This document shows, piece by piece, positions 1 to 11,779 of a stretch of 64,000 nt of DNA. The position numbers were made by a program, and so were the translations under genes. Below the pieces are notes generated by a model that saw nothing but the letters and a program-made list of their open reading frames with translations, searched no databases and was not told the DNA's origin. How positions within the stretch are numbered: the stretch's first letter is position 1; the number at the start of each line of letters is the position of its first letter. This stretch comes from Allium sativum (taxonomy: Eukaryota; Streptophyta; Magnoliopsida; Asparagales; Amaryllidaceae), in NCBI GenBank assembly GCA_030737875.1, contig CM060921.1, positions 405,706,192 to 405,770,191 on the forward strand, written 5' to 3'.

Positions 1-392
1 TCTTTAAAACAGTTGATACTTTGTATTTATAGTTGTGTTTTCAGATTATTTAAGATGTATGGATTGATGCACTTAATTGTTGAAAAGCTGAAGAATTGGT
101 GCAAGAAAAGTGTTGATTTTTAGAGCTGGATTAAAGCATGAAGACCTAAAGAAATTTGTTGTTCAACCACCTTCTGCCGCATGTTTAAAGTCAAGACTCA
201 GTGATCGCTTGTCTCAGATATTATGGAGTTATTATTTATGCTCAAAACTACCGTAGTTGATGTCGTTTGATGCCCGCAAGCTATGATAGTTGCATGTCCA
301 TTCACATGCATTCGCATTGGTCTAATCCTTATTTGGGCAAAGCTTTTTACCCCACATCTTGTAATTGGCCACATAGTCTTGGTCATGGAAGC

Positions 393-400
393 TATAAATA
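393..400 (+). promoter_or_regulatory. TATA box of the LTR-like region
   Basis: TATAAATA in an otherwise T-rich context, followed about 30 bases later by pyrimidine-rich sequence. This is the usual plant RNA polymerase II arrangement. There is no start-site evidence. Confidence 0.35.
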
Positions 401-684
401 CACTGTATCTCCTTCATTTGTAATTACATTGGGTTTTATTTTGTATCTCTTCTCTTGGAATAAAACCATGCTTCTCCTTTTCTCTTTAGTTTTTGTTTGT
501 TTTATTTATGTTTATGTTGTTTCTTTTCTTTTTCCCTATTTCTCGTTTAGCAATGTGTAGATAATCTCCTTTAATTAGGGGGTGATGACGCTTAGATTAG
601 ATTCAATATGAATCACATAGCCAAAAAGATTAGGACTTTATTTATATAGATGTAGATCTGAACAAAGGTTAGATATGAACCTTC

Positions 685-726
685 ATACTCTGTGTTGTTT
701 AAGAGCTATGTTGCTTTACAGGGTAT
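685..726 (+). other. Hairpin 1 of a same-loop pair
   Basis: ATACTCTGT (685-693) pairs with ACAGGGTAT (718-726): nine pairs including one G.T. The loop contains TTGTTTAAGAGCT, which is repeated in the hairpin at 806-846 although the stem sequences differ. Confidence 0.5.
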
Positions 727-805
727 ATTCGAGTTCGATCTAACGCTTACCAGATTTAGATCTAATTTTTAGGGTTTTAGAAATAAAATAGTTAATCTGT
801 CCTGA

Positions 806-846
806 TAGCCTATGGTTGTTTAAGAGCTTAGCTCCTGCATAGGCTA
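806..846 (+). other. Hairpin 2 of a same-loop pair
   Basis: TAGCCTATG (806-814) pairs perfectly with CATAGGCTA (838-846). The loop again carries TTGTTTAAGAGCT. Two neighbouring hairpins with the same loop but unrelated, fully paired stems suggest that structure rather than stem sequence was kept. Confidence 0.5.
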
Positions 847-1257
847 TACTTTTCATTGTTCACCTATTTGTTTCTAGAAACTTAATTATCGTTGATTCAT
901 GTTTGTGACAAAAACATGAATTAGATCTATATTTATCTATTGGCTATTAATGAGTATTAATCCAATTTATGTCATTACACCCTAATTTCTTTTATTTATT
1001 GTTAAAAACTCTCTTTTTGTTTATTTTCTGTTATTTTCAAAAAATCAAAAATATGGAATAACTTGATTGGATTTATTAGTAAAATAATTTTGATCCCAGA
1101 GTTCGACACCCTTTACAACAACCCTTGTTGTTTAGGAAGCCGAACGAATTTAATAATTGTTTACAGTTGTTTAATTTTTCGCAAACATGAGGCTTCTAAG
1201 ATGCTGAAACAACTGATATCACATGAATTAAACCCACATAAATATTTATACTAGAAT

Positions 1258-1973
1258 TCACATATAATCGAATACAAAACTCATGAAATGTAGTGTTTAC
1301 ACCAATCAATCCAAATCACATAATACACACACAATGCAAACGTGACGAAGGCACACTAGAAAAGCATATAGCTTGAAGCATAGATGCGAGTTCTCCAAGA
1401 ACTTACCTTTGATTATTAAAGCAAGGAGAGGCTCTAAAACCAAGCAATATCACCTTATCTTCTAATCAATACTCTCAAATATCCAATCTAAGTGCAGATC
1501 AACAAAATTCCTAAGAGCTAGGTTTAGGAAATCATAAGAATTTAAGAGGAGTTGAGTTGGAGAAGATGAATTTACCGAAGCTTCTCCATGAATTAGCAAA
1601 GCTAATCACCTTAATTTTCTAAGATTTGAGCTTAGGAATATTAATTTTCCTTTCTCCTTCCCACATTTCTTTTTTGTTAAGTGTTAGGAAGGTTATGAGG
1701 TAAAGGGAGGGAGTTTAGGGAATTTGTTAGAAGATGTTGGGTTTAGCCATAGAGTTAAGTTTACAAACCCAAACCCCACCCGAATTCCCAATTTTTACCA
1801 ACTCGAAATATATCGATGTTTATAGTTTTTAATGTCATAAACGACATTTTGAACTTAATGGAAGTGGTCTTGAGTCATGATTCGCCAGTATGTAAAACGC
1901 GATAGTTTGGACCTATACAGGATTAACGACATTATATTTAAATATATTATCGTGAAATATGTGGGTTGTTACA
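1258..1973 (-). mobile_element. Possible solo LTR, minus strand, about 0.7 kb
   Basis: The right end is GGGTTGTTACA, so on the minus strand the element begins TGTAACAACCC, as the larger LTRs do. AGAAT lies on both sides (1253-1257 and 1974-1978), a possible 5-bp target duplication. The left end reads TCACATAT instead of the expected TG, so the boundary is uncertain. On the minus strand AAAGGTAAG near 1405-1413 resembles a plant 5' splice site, comparable to the splice-donor hairpin of the giant LTRs. No coding frame is present. Confidence 0.45.
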
Positions 1974-1978
1974 AGAAT

Positions 1979-3485
1979 TGAACCTATGTACTAGTATTTT
2001 ATAATATAGTTATTGGTAATCTTTATTGCTCACATCAAACTACTGTCTAACCTAAGGTTTTATGTTTTCTTTTATTATCATGGGTATTCATCGACGATAC
2101 TGATAAGTAGGATGGATAGGTGATGTTATAGATAACACGAAGACAGACTTGGAAAAAATAGAGCTATTACTTTATACTGCTGATATTCCACTTTTATATG
2201 GTATTCTGAGTTATGCGCATGTAGTAAGGCAATGATGTACTTTACTATTGCTTCATGATGCATATAACTTAGTGATTATATGATGATGACGACACTTTTT
2301 TCACTCTATTATAGCCCACTACTATTATGTCCATCTTTCTTATTACATTTCATCCATGCTCTATGAGATATATGATAGGTTTTGTTTTTATTTCTACCTA
2401 TGACGGTCAACCACTATCAACTTGGCATGCATACAATGCACATTTTCTTGTTTTTCGCGCAATTAAGGCATCGTCACAATTAAGATTTGATATTATGGGT
2501 GTTTTTGTTAGTTCGTGTTGATAGAAAAAGAAGTGTGACATTAATGATATTACCGCTATTATAAAAGAAATATGTGTTGAATTATATAGAATGATTTTTT
2601 TAATTAGATGTACAATCATTGTATTTGACATGCACTAATTTCAATGGACATAAAATTGTAGGTATATATTCATTTAAATATTCATATTTTAGCGGTATAA
2701 GGGAAGAATATATTGAGAAGGTCATTATTAGATTAAAAGGCAGTGCTTTTGACAAAGATTATTATTATTGTCATCATGTTGATGTCTCAAAAATTCAAAT
2801 TGAATACCTTTATCTAAAGCGTTGAACAACTGAGTTAAATATCCTTGATATCCACTTAGTCTTTTTTAAAACATAAAGTTGGATGATAACATTTTACTAC
2901 TTTATTTTCTATATCTTCAATCTTTGTCATAATTACAAACATACACTAATAAAAAAAACCATAATAAACATGTCCCAAAAACAAGTACCATGTGTATCCA
3001 TAGTTGATAATATCACTTTTCTTTACATCTACACATGATTCTACTCAAATTCCAAATCATTAAGAATGTAAATTATCTTGTTCATAAAAATGTGTAACAA
3101 GATTCTTTTGTTTATTCGAAGTTCCTTCGTTATACACTTCAATTCATCTAACTATATCACATAATGTTGCTTCCTCCTAAGTTCTAGCTACATACGATAA
3201 ATCTATTATCACTTAACTTTTAATTATATAAAATATTAAAAATTAAGCTTTCTAATTATGCTAATTTCTTTATTAGATTTCACTATGTATGCATTTTACT
3301 ATTAAAATTCAAAATTTTCCTAAAAAAATATTCAAAATTTTGCAAAAATATACTTTATTACTTTTCAACAATTTTGTTAAATGAAAAGGGTTCAAAGTGG
3401 TCAGAAATAAACAGTCCTAAGTTGCTTAGTTAAATCAAAAATAAATTTCACCGCTTGAGTTTTTTGACAAAATACATGTCTATAA
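1979..3485. other. AT-rich stretch without recognised features
   Basis: Anonymous AT-rich sequence. Open frames at 2327-2521, 2407-2631 and 2619-2825 are short, overlap on opposite strands and match no family I recognise. No repeat boundary or RNA gene was seen. Confidence 0.5.
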
Positions 3486-3498
3486 AACAATATGTATG

Positions 3499-3643
3499 TT
3501 GACAGGCATCCTTGTCTCAACGGGTTAAGGTTTTGGGGCAGGCTGCAAGAGGTTCTGGGTTCGATTTGATCGAACCACATTTCCATGGGAGATGATACAT
3601 ACTACCCAAACTTGTATATATAAGTACTTAATTTCTTTTAAAG
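3499..3643 (+). mobile_element. tRNA-derived SINE, 145 bp, with 13-bp target duplications
   Basis: The sequence carries an internal RNA polymerase III promoter. The A box is TGTCTCAACGG at 3513-3523, close to TRGYNNARNGG. The B box is GGTTCGATTTG at 3558-3568, close to GGTTCGANNCC. Spacing is normal for tRNA-type genes. It is flanked by direct repeats AACAATATGTATG (3486-3498) and AACAATATGTGTG (3644-3656), 12 of 13 identical, as expected for L1-type target-primed insertion. The 3' part is T-rich rather than poly(A). SINEs encode nothing and depend on a LINE partner, none of which is visible. A tRNA gene is ruled out because no cloverleaf can be drawn. Confidence 0.7.
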
Positions 3644-3718
3644 AACAATATGTGTGTACTTCCATTCGTATGGCTTGAACATTATACATAAAAAATTAAT
3701 GAATTTATTATGGGCCTT

Positions 3719-3892
3719 GTTAACACGTGCCCTATGGGATTATGTTAAAGATAATATTTATTAATTAAAATAAAAATATAAATTATTTAAAATACCAAGA
3801 TTGTCCTTACAGTAGACAATAATACGAGAAATTCAAAGTGGGTTTTAGGGTAATTGTTCAATCTAACATATTCCCTTAGGGCATATGTTAGC
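3719..3892. mobile_element. MITE-like foldback element, about 174 bp
   Basis: The terminal regions are imperfect inverted repeats of about 29 bases: GTTAACACGTGCCCTATGGG at the left, and at the right a segment whose complement reads GCTAACATATGCCCTAAGGG. About 24 of 29 positions match. The interior is AT-rich and non-coding. No clear target duplication was found, so the superfamily is not assigned and the true ends may lie further out. Confidence 0.5.
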
Positions 3893-5119
3893 ATTTTACA
3901 CAAATTATTAGCGTGGAAATCAACATTCATTAGTATTGTATTAACACAAGAAATCAATTTCGGTGCTTGTGGTAATTTCCAATATACCCGAAAAATGGAA
4001 AAAAATGATTGTTAAAGTCCAATAATATTTTTAAGTTTAATTAGAAAGCCTCTATATATTAGTAATTTTTTGCCATTTATTATAACTTGTAAATTTGTTC
4101 TGGGACGAATAATGTTTGGGGCTTTAAATAAATGTTGTGTACTTATGAATGAGAATAACAATTATAAAATTCAACTATTACAATTCAAAAATGACTTAAA
4201 AACTGAGTTGTATATTTCATGGATCATATGATTATAAATTAGTTCATGAATCAATAATACCTAGATTACCTTGGTTTTAACTTATTTCCCTATTTTCATG
4301 TTTTAGTTGGCTTGTGAGTTCCATGATCCGTTGATTCTTTTGTCGAGTGTGATTAATTTCATGCTGCATCGTTTAATTTTTGTGATTATATTTTCTTAGC
4401 TATCTTATGCCAAACCTGGTTGAATCTTTTCCAAAAATTTATCTGCATAACAAATAAATTGTATCCAGTAAATTTCAAATCTTTTGACATAAAATGGACA
4501 AAAGAAGCTACCAAGGAGCTACTCTGGGTATCTCCAATTATTTAGGAAATCGATATTAAATTTTATTCATTTAGAAAAATGTAATACAATGGGTTTATGA
4601 TAGTATCCATAAGCGCTCATTTGACTGCTGCTTAGATTTTCGGTGTTTGGTTAACATGCGTTTAAAGGCCGAATGCCTAATCAAATATTAGTGTTTCGGA
4701 AGGGGTTAAGCGCTTGCTCAATGAACATTTGAGTATTACAAATTTGATGAACAAACAACTAAGCCTTAGGACCTATATCAGGCAATGTTTACATTTTCCC
4801 ATCATTCTCAACTTTTATTTCTCTTTTTGTTTTTCCATCTTTATTCGCTGAGGCGTTGAAAATTCTATCAGGATTAATCAAAATTGCTAGATAGATTTTC
4901 TATTACACGACTGATGTTGATCCTTATGCAAGATACTACTGTTATCACACATGACTTATAATGCTTGCACAAGCTGCCTCTGATGATGAGGCATCGATTG
5001 ACCGAACACTAACGACACGATGAGTGTATTTTTAATATAAAGTTATTAGATAAACATGTCTATCAAAACCAAATGTGTTTATCGGTTTTCTGGGTCCATC
5101 GCTAATGTCAAATAATTAC
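3893..5119. other. Non-coding AT-rich stretch
   Basis: No open frame, RNA gene or repeat end that I can support. The segment 4605-4740 contains loosely repeated AAGCGCT motifs that may be a decayed transposon, but no boundary could be drawn. Confidence 0.45.
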
Positions 5120-5886
5120 TGTAACAACCCGAAAATTCTGAGCCAATTTAAAATTTTATTTTGGCAATTTTGATGAATTTTGAATATTTAAAATGATTTA
5201 TTTTAAATAATATTGATGAGAAATTTATTTTGAATAGAATTAGCACGTATATATTTATATAGATTGTCGTTAGAATATAAATATTTATATTAATTATAAA
5301 AGGAAATGAAAATGGCGCGGTAGTCTGAAATTTCGATTTCGAATTTCAAATGAATGTGTAGGATTCAAAATAAACCGGATTTTGGCAAAACCAAAAATAT
5401 TAGAATCTAATTGATTATATCTTTCCAATGAATCCGAAAAATTGAAATTTCATAGCGGGAATAAAAAGTTATGCCCAGTTGAAAATTCAGAATAGTCGCT
5501 ATGGAATTTTGGCCCTTAAAAATGGAAATTTTGCAAACGACCTCGGTTTCCGATGAAACCGCTTATGTTGGATCCGGGAGATCAAATTATTGCTAGGTTT
5601 CAAAATTCATAATTTTTTGAATCAATATGTGAGCGTGGCGAAGTAAAACGTGTTTTGACAGTTTCAGTCAATTTTGATCGACCAGAAAATGGTCATTTTT
5701 CAAACGGTCTCAGAATTTAATGAAATTAATTTTGTTAGAACCGTATCGTCAATACGAAGCTAGATAACATTTTTCGGGAATTTTTAGAGTCCGTATGTGG
5801 CCCCGGTAAATTTAAATGCGCGTTCAAATTCAATATATAAATCTATATTTTGATTTTGACGAAAAATGATCGTAACGATCAAATCA

Positions 5887-5898
5887 GCTCTGATACCA
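5887..5898 (-). other. Reversed primer-binding site inside element A
   Basis: GCTCTGATACCA on the plus strand is TGGTATCAGAGC on the minus strand, complementary to the 3' end of plant initiator tRNA-Met. It directly abuts the reversed LTR end at 5901, as in a normal element on the minus strand. Confidence 0.75.
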
Positions 5899-5900
5899 AA

Positions 5901-6658
5901 TGTGGCGACCCGAACTTCCCCGGTCTCCGAAGAGAAGAGAAAGAACGAATTACTTTGAGGACAAGACCAATCTATACACAAACAGAAGAACATTTCATTG
6001 TTTATTACAACAATTCCATCAGAGTACAAGAATATACAGAGTATGAATAAATATACATTCGACAAACATCAGAGATTTAAATTACATTTAAATACATAGC
6101 AACGGAAAAATAATACGAAACACAACTGAAGGCGATATACGAATACAGAGCTTTCCGAATATCATTCCAGTTGTAAACCAGGATCATGTGAATATGAATC
6201 TACAAAACCAAAACTACTAGCTGCCCGTGTGGAAAATATGGGCACCCAAAGTTTAGGTTAAAACAATAAACACATGATTGACCTGGAGTTTATTGTTTTA
6301 ACCTAAACTCTGGGTGCCCCTATTTTCCACACGGGCAGCTAGTATTTTTGGTTTTGCAGATTTATATTCACAAGATCCTAGTTTACAACTGGAATGATAT
6401 TCGGAAAGCTCTGTATCCGTATATCGCCTTCAGTTGTGTTTTGTATTATTTTTCCGCTACTATGTATTTAAATGTAATTTAAATCTCTGATGTTTGTCGA
6501 ATGTATATTTATTCATACTCTGTATATTCTTGTATTCTGATGGAATTGTTGTAATAAACAATGAAATGTTCTTCTGTTTGTGTTTTTATTGGTCTTGTCC
6601 TCAAAGTAATTCGTTCTTTCTCTTCTCTTCGGAGACCGGGGAAGTTCGGGTCGCCACA
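5901..6658. repeat. Large inverted repeat: two 371-bp arms, 16-bp spacer
   Basis: The left arm 5901-6271 and right arm 6288-6658 are reverse complements with roughly 4 percent mismatches. The spacer 6272-6287 continues the right-arm LTR sequence, so the left arm ends 16 bases short of the right one. This is the signature of a strand that folded back and copied itself. Confidence 0.85.
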
Positions 6659-6663
6659 GTTAC

Positions 6664-8781
6664 TTATACAAGCTGGTCACATAGATATTTGTTGTAGTTA
6701 ATGTAAATGCACTACTGAGTATTTTCACATATTACTTGATCCGATTATGACTAGACTATGTGTATAATATTTCCTTGATTTTCTACAATTAACTACATTT
6801 GCACGTATAGACCATTACATTGTAGATGCTTTTACTGGAAGATGGTGGCTGCCACACATATGTTCATTTAATGTATTTGAAGTTGGGATTGATTCCTTTA
6901 GATTTATATATGCTAACTAGTATAAAGGTTAGTTAATCAGATTATGGATTGATGTCCTTTGATAGTTCATATTACTTGGCCGAAAATGATGTTATAACAG
7001 GTGTTATTACATTTACATATCTACAAAGATATATAATACACTATGGAAAGGTTGGGAAGATGAAAATTTCTGTTATGTATTGTAACATACCGTAGATTTT
7101 GACCATTTAAATATTAATTATATCAAATCTTGAAAAAAAATATGTTCATGATTTCTTAATGTAATGATAAACATAGATTTTAATAAGTGAAAATTAAACT
7201 AATTATAATGGTCAATTTAAAGAAAGCTAGTTAATAGTAGTTTGTGTTTGGCGCTAAATCGAATTAACGTTTTAATGAAATTAATATAATATTTTGAGAA
7301 AAATAAACTAAATATGTTCACTATTAAAGTTAAGGATAATTTTACAAAGAAAACAAATTTAAATCTCAAAAAAAATGTTTACGATCATTAAAAATAGTTG
7401 TGAGCAATATAGAAATATTTTTAACATTAAACTTAAAAACTTTAATTTTGAATTTGGATTGCATGTGATTAGTTTAGTCTAAATAAATTGGATTGAACGC
7501 TAAATTACAAATTTCAGAATAAAAATTCCATAACGCTATCGTTGGATATAAAACTAAGCAGATATGGTATGTAACAATCTTTAAATTAAGTAAATATACA
7601 ATTCTAACGTTTTCATCTATACTATTTATATAAGCATTTGTGTGCAGATATATATCAAAATTATAGCGTATTATGAAGTTATATATATATATATATAAGC
7701 GTAGATATTACAGCTTGACATAACTTATGTATGTGCTTATTTAATGTACATACTGAATATGCAGAGAGCAAAAAAAAACCTCGCAAAACCATCAACATTA
7801 TCTGCGCATATTTCTAGCCATTTTTAATATTATATGTTTTGAAATTTGAAAAGCCATTTTCTAACAGTCACGTCAAACAATAAGTCACACATTCATTTCT
7901 TTCTTTATTCTCTTTTCCAATTAGATTTACTTTAGAATTTTAAATAAGAAACAAATGCTGATTAGATTGACACTTCATGCCTAGTCATCTAATTTATTTC
8001 CTTCGTAACCTAACATATGTGAAGAGACCCCGGTGAGAAATAAATCATGCATCTTTCTCCATTCCCTTTCTCGTTCTTTTCTCATTTTTGTAATTATCTT
8101 AATGCAAATTTCATATCTTCTTTCTCCTCTCCAAAAAATTCCCTAAAAATAAAATCCTAATCTATTTTCTCCTTTAATCTTGTCTCTTCTTATTTTTCAT
8201 CCTTCTTCTCAAAGTTAGGTGCAACCTCCATTTTTCTTCCTCTCAAATTTTAAAAATCCCAAATCTAAATTCCTTGCTACCTTTATCCCGTCTTCTCTTC
8301 CCACCTTTAGTGGTCAACACTAGACCTACCACACATTGTAGTCTTGACCTAAACCTAACCTCTCCAAACCTAACCTTAAAACCTAGAAACCTTAACCCTT
8401 ACACCTCAAAAATCTATGTTTTATTTTATGTGTTTTTCATGAATTTTTCCTTTGGTTCCCATTACCATAACTTTCTATAAAAGAATCAATTCAAGTTTTC
8501 ATTTTTTTTCATATCCGGTGAAATCTAGCTAGCTACATTTTATGTTTTGATCGCTTTTCCAAATTCCGTGTTTTGCTTAGCCAAAAGGCAAATCATTCAG
8601 ATCCATTTTCAGGTCCAGGTTTTTAGGTTTGAAAATGTCGTTCAGTGTTTCTTCCATATCCCTATCAAATATAAGAGAAATCTAGTTTTTCTTTTTTCTA
8701 AACAGTAAAGAATTCTTTTTAGCAGTTTTTGGTTTGATTATTTTTTCAAATTTGGTGAATAACATAGGGGTTTTTAGCCTC
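6664..8781. other. Non-coding AT-rich stretch with a TA microsatellite
   Basis: No gene is recognised. A short TA repeat lies at 7680-7697. From about 7870 to 8280 the plus strand is rich in C and T, reminiscent of a plant promoter or leader, but no coding frame follows. The frame at 8274-8480 has no recognisable domain. Confidence 0.4.
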
Positions 8782-8971
8782 AAGGACAGAATGAATAAAA
8801 AATTGTTCCATAAGGATAAGGGGTAAATTTTATCCATAAGGACAAATTTTAGTGTAAAGGGAGAAATTCAGGGACCCGCTATAATTCCTCCCTTTACACT
8901 TAATTTTGTCCTTATGGATAAAATTTTAGCCTCTTGTCCTTATAAAATAATTTTTTGTTTATTTTGTCCTT
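8782..8971. mobile_element. MITE-like foldback element, 190 bp, arms of about 80 bp
   Basis: The left arm starts AAGGACAGAATGAATAAAAA and the right arm ends with its near complement, TTTATTTTGTCCTT. AAGGAYA and TTTATCCATAAGGACAA blocks recur in mirrored order on both sides of a short unique centre around 8868-8890. The arms make up nearly the whole element, as in foldback MITEs. No target duplication is certain. Confidence 0.6.
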
Positions 8972-10400
8972 CAGGGTATTTTCTTGAATAGGGCATTTTT
9001 GAAAATTAATTTCAAGATCACCAATTTTCGGTACTGTTTTGGTAAATTATGTGCAAATCAAACGTTATTTTCCCTGGCCAGAATTCTAATACCCTCTTCT
9101 CTTTTGTTTTCTAAAAAAAATATAAAAACTTATTTGCTATTGAAGGTTTGCCTCTGCTCTGTGTGTTTGCATTCATTCGCTTGTCGTTTTTGTCTTTACC
9201 ACGAACAATGAGAGTCTCACTCACGACTAATATTTGATTACAAGTTAGTTAATTATCACTTGAAATTTGCGATGATAACATTATGCTTAAATAATGGGTT
9301 TTAAGTTGTTCGTTACTTGACATTAAATAAATGATTACATGTATGGTTAGTTGTCATTCATATGATTTGTTGATAGTAAATTACATGAAACATTAGTTGT
9401 TGTTTACATGAAATATTAGTCATTAGTTTATGAAATGACAGTGTTAATTTACATAGAATAATATTTGTAAATCAATTGAAATAATAAGTGGTTGATTCAT
9501 GTAAGTTTTAATGATTTTTAATCCTTATTTTATGTTTGTCTATATGTGTGTTATTTAGATTGTCCATTCATTTGATACCATTCTAGTTATCACATTGCAA
9601 GTTCTCGACACCATATATTTTATATGAAACCATTATAAAATTGAATCAGCATATGTGTTGAAACTGGTAAAACTTAATTATTTAAATTAATTAGTATGCA
9701 AATTATTTTAAACCAATAAACTGAATTGGTTTATGTAAACGGTTTAGAATTGGAATTTGAATGTATGTTTTGAATTTGATTAGTTTGAGCTTTAAGTTGA
9801 TTTGAAATTGAAATTTAAAATCCGAATTAATGTTAATTCGAATTATGGAAGTATTGGATATTTGGATTGGATTGGATTATAGAAATGTTTTAATTTAATA
9901 TTATTTGTATTAACTATTTCATTTAAACTAATTTCTCTTTTACTATTTATTTTCATACCACTATTTATATTTTGTAACTATTACACTTAAGTTACTTTTA
10001 AACTAAATTTAACTATTTACATTTCATAAATAATAGACTACTATATATTTAAAATTATCCATTATTATGTTGATAGAATTAATTTAAATAAAGGTTTATA
10101 TCCAATTCGAGTAGTTAAAAAAACCCAAACTGTTTGGACATATGTTTCATTAAGTTAAACTATCATATGGATATATATATATATATATATTAAATTTTGA
10201 GTTTTGAAAATGAAGTATCCTAAAATATGGGAATTTGAGCTTGAACTTGAATCCTATAATTGAAATCAAATCCAGATTTGTACTTGATTTTGCGTATTGA
10301 ATTGATTTGGAAAAAATGATAATGAAAATTAGTGTTTGAAATGAACCAATTTATGGCATGAAATACGATGTTTACTTAAACTTGATATTACACTAGTTGA
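8972..10400. other. Non-coding AT-rich stretch
   Basis: Simple AT-rich sequence with an AT microsatellite near 10170-10190. The frame at 8984-9211 has no recognisable domain. No RNA gene or repeat end is supported. Confidence 0.45.
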
Positions 10401-10857
10401 ATGACTTGTATTTTATCCTTGAACATTTCACTTGAGTTGATTTACTTGCATAAGAATGTTAGTCCTGATCTGAGTGTTTTGTTTTTGCATTATTGCTCGG
10501 TTCAGACTGAGTTTTTTAGCATTTTAAAGACCTTTGTTGTTGAAGATGAGGACGGAGTTGAAGACCATATATACCATTTATTTCCGCTGCATTATTGGTA
10601 TGTTATGCTAAAAATGTAAATTTCTGATATTGTAAACTGAAATCAAGTGAATATGATTTAACATTTTTATGAACTGTATACATTATAATTATATTTTATC
10701 ATTCCTTATGAGTTCTGTGTATTAGTTAGTTCCTCCTCATCTTATTTTCTCTTCTTGTATTAAACCCCAACAATAATCCGTCATTTTGGGAATGGTTTGA
10801 GTTGGACGTGTATAATTAATGGTCAACTTGAATCATCCCAAAAAGGCAGGTTGTCAC
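10401..10857 (+). repeat. Probable LTR 3' end, truncated or solo
   Basis: The segment contains TTTATTTCCGCTGCATTATT near 10576, a phrase shared with the last few hundred bases of the giant LTRs (compare 62555-62575), and ends GGTTGTCACA at 10848-10857. No primer site follows. A start could not be placed with confidence. The open frame at 10401-10619 lies inside it. Confidence 0.35.
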
Positions 10858-10920
10858 ATATATGCCTTTTTATTATATCTGTTCGATTGTACACTTTTTT
10901 CAAACAATAAGGGCATGACT

Positions 10921-11779
10921 TGTAACAATCCATTTCTGGGTCTGGTTCAACCCGGTAATTAAACCGACTTAAACTGTTCTCAAAGGTGGATTGTCGGGGT
11001 ACTTACACATTAGCATAGAAAAAGAAAGAACTTTCTCATTAAAATCATCCTAATATTATATCAGAGTACAAGAATATATCAGAGTATAACAGAGAGTAGA
11101 GTACGATATCAAATACATACACAACGGAAATACATAAACCTCTCAACGGAAGACTAAGAAAATAATTCAAAGTAAAGCTCCAGCCATAATCCAGAATCCT
11201 GCTCTAAAAATAAATCCAAGGCCAAATCTGCAAAACCAAAACTACTAGCTGTTCGTGGGGAAAATTATGGGCACTTAGATTTTTAGGTGGAAAAACAATA
11301 AACCCCGAATCAATCATGAGATCGGTGTGAGAACTAAAAACAGTTACTTTTATTTTAAAGTAAGGTAAATCATAGGACCATGCCGTATAACGCGGAACGG
11401 GTTTTCCCCATATGAATACCAGTGCATTAAAATTCGAAATGCTTTTTAGAAAATGAAGCTACCATAAGGTCTTGCGACACACACACAATCGAAACGCACA
11501 CTTATGCGAGGTTCCCCTTATAATAACCAAAATATGCTTGATACGAGAAACTTCTCTTATATTATTATTAGTGCATAGTGTGAAAATCACTTTCGCAAAT
11601 AAATGTATCAATCTTAGCCAACATAGGTACCATAATGTTATACTGACCTCCTACGCGTTTTACGCAGGATCTGCAATAGAAATCTATACGGGTACGTAGC
11701 GGATGATCCGGGTTCAGAATCGTATACTGACCCAAAACGTTCACAAAGTGGGTTTTTCAAACAAATGACCAAGGCTAAG
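10921..11779 (-). mobile_element. Giant-LTR fragment B, minus strand, interrupted by element I
   Basis: On the minus strand this is the last 0.86 kb of an LTR, ending GGATTGTTACA at 10921. It shares with the other giant LTRs the block containing the CAGTC-type hairpin, the GTGCCC phrase and CTAGTAGTTTTGGTTTTGCAG (11233-11340). The sequence stops at 11779 where element I begins, so the remainder should lie beyond the window, after the 3' end of element I. Confidence 0.7.

Larger units (their letters stand above)
1..1252 (+). repeat. LTR-like non-coding stretch, possible retrotransposon remnant
   Basis: No gene is visible. A TATAAATA box at 393-400 is followed by a T-rich stretch and then by a long AT-rich tract ending near 1120 with a phrase (around 1093-1113) of the kind seen late in large plant LTRs. 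Two related hairpins lie at 685-726 and 806-846. The layout suggests the LTR or leader of a large retrotransposon on the plus strand, but no LTR ends, primer site or target duplication were found. The open frame at 267-560 crosses the TATA box and is mostly low-complexity hydrophobic sequence. I do not treat it as a gene. Confidence 0.35.
5120..6658 (+). mobile_element. Rearranged giant-LTR derivative with internal snap-back palindrome (element A)
   Basis: It begins TGTAACAACCCG and ends CGGGTCGCCACA, as the large LTRs do, and is flanked by ATTAC (5115-5119) and GTTAC (6659-6663), a 5-bp target duplication with one change. The first 760 bp match the U3 part of the giant LTRs. At about 5880 it switches abruptly to a reversed primer-binding site (5887-5898) and a reversed LTR end, which reads inward and then turns back on itself to the forward LTR end. 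It therefore integrated, or was later rearranged, as a short LTR carrying an inverted duplication. The mirrored open frames at 5784-6065 and 6494-6697 are this palindrome read twice, not genes. Confidence 0.75.

Noticed and set aside
267..560. 97-residue hydrophobic frame
   Set aside because: It overlaps a TATA box and T-rich sequence; low complexity explains the hydrophobic translation.
3505..3590. tRNA gene
   Set aside because: A and B boxes are present but no acceptor stem or anticodon arm can be drawn; the target duplications show a SINE.
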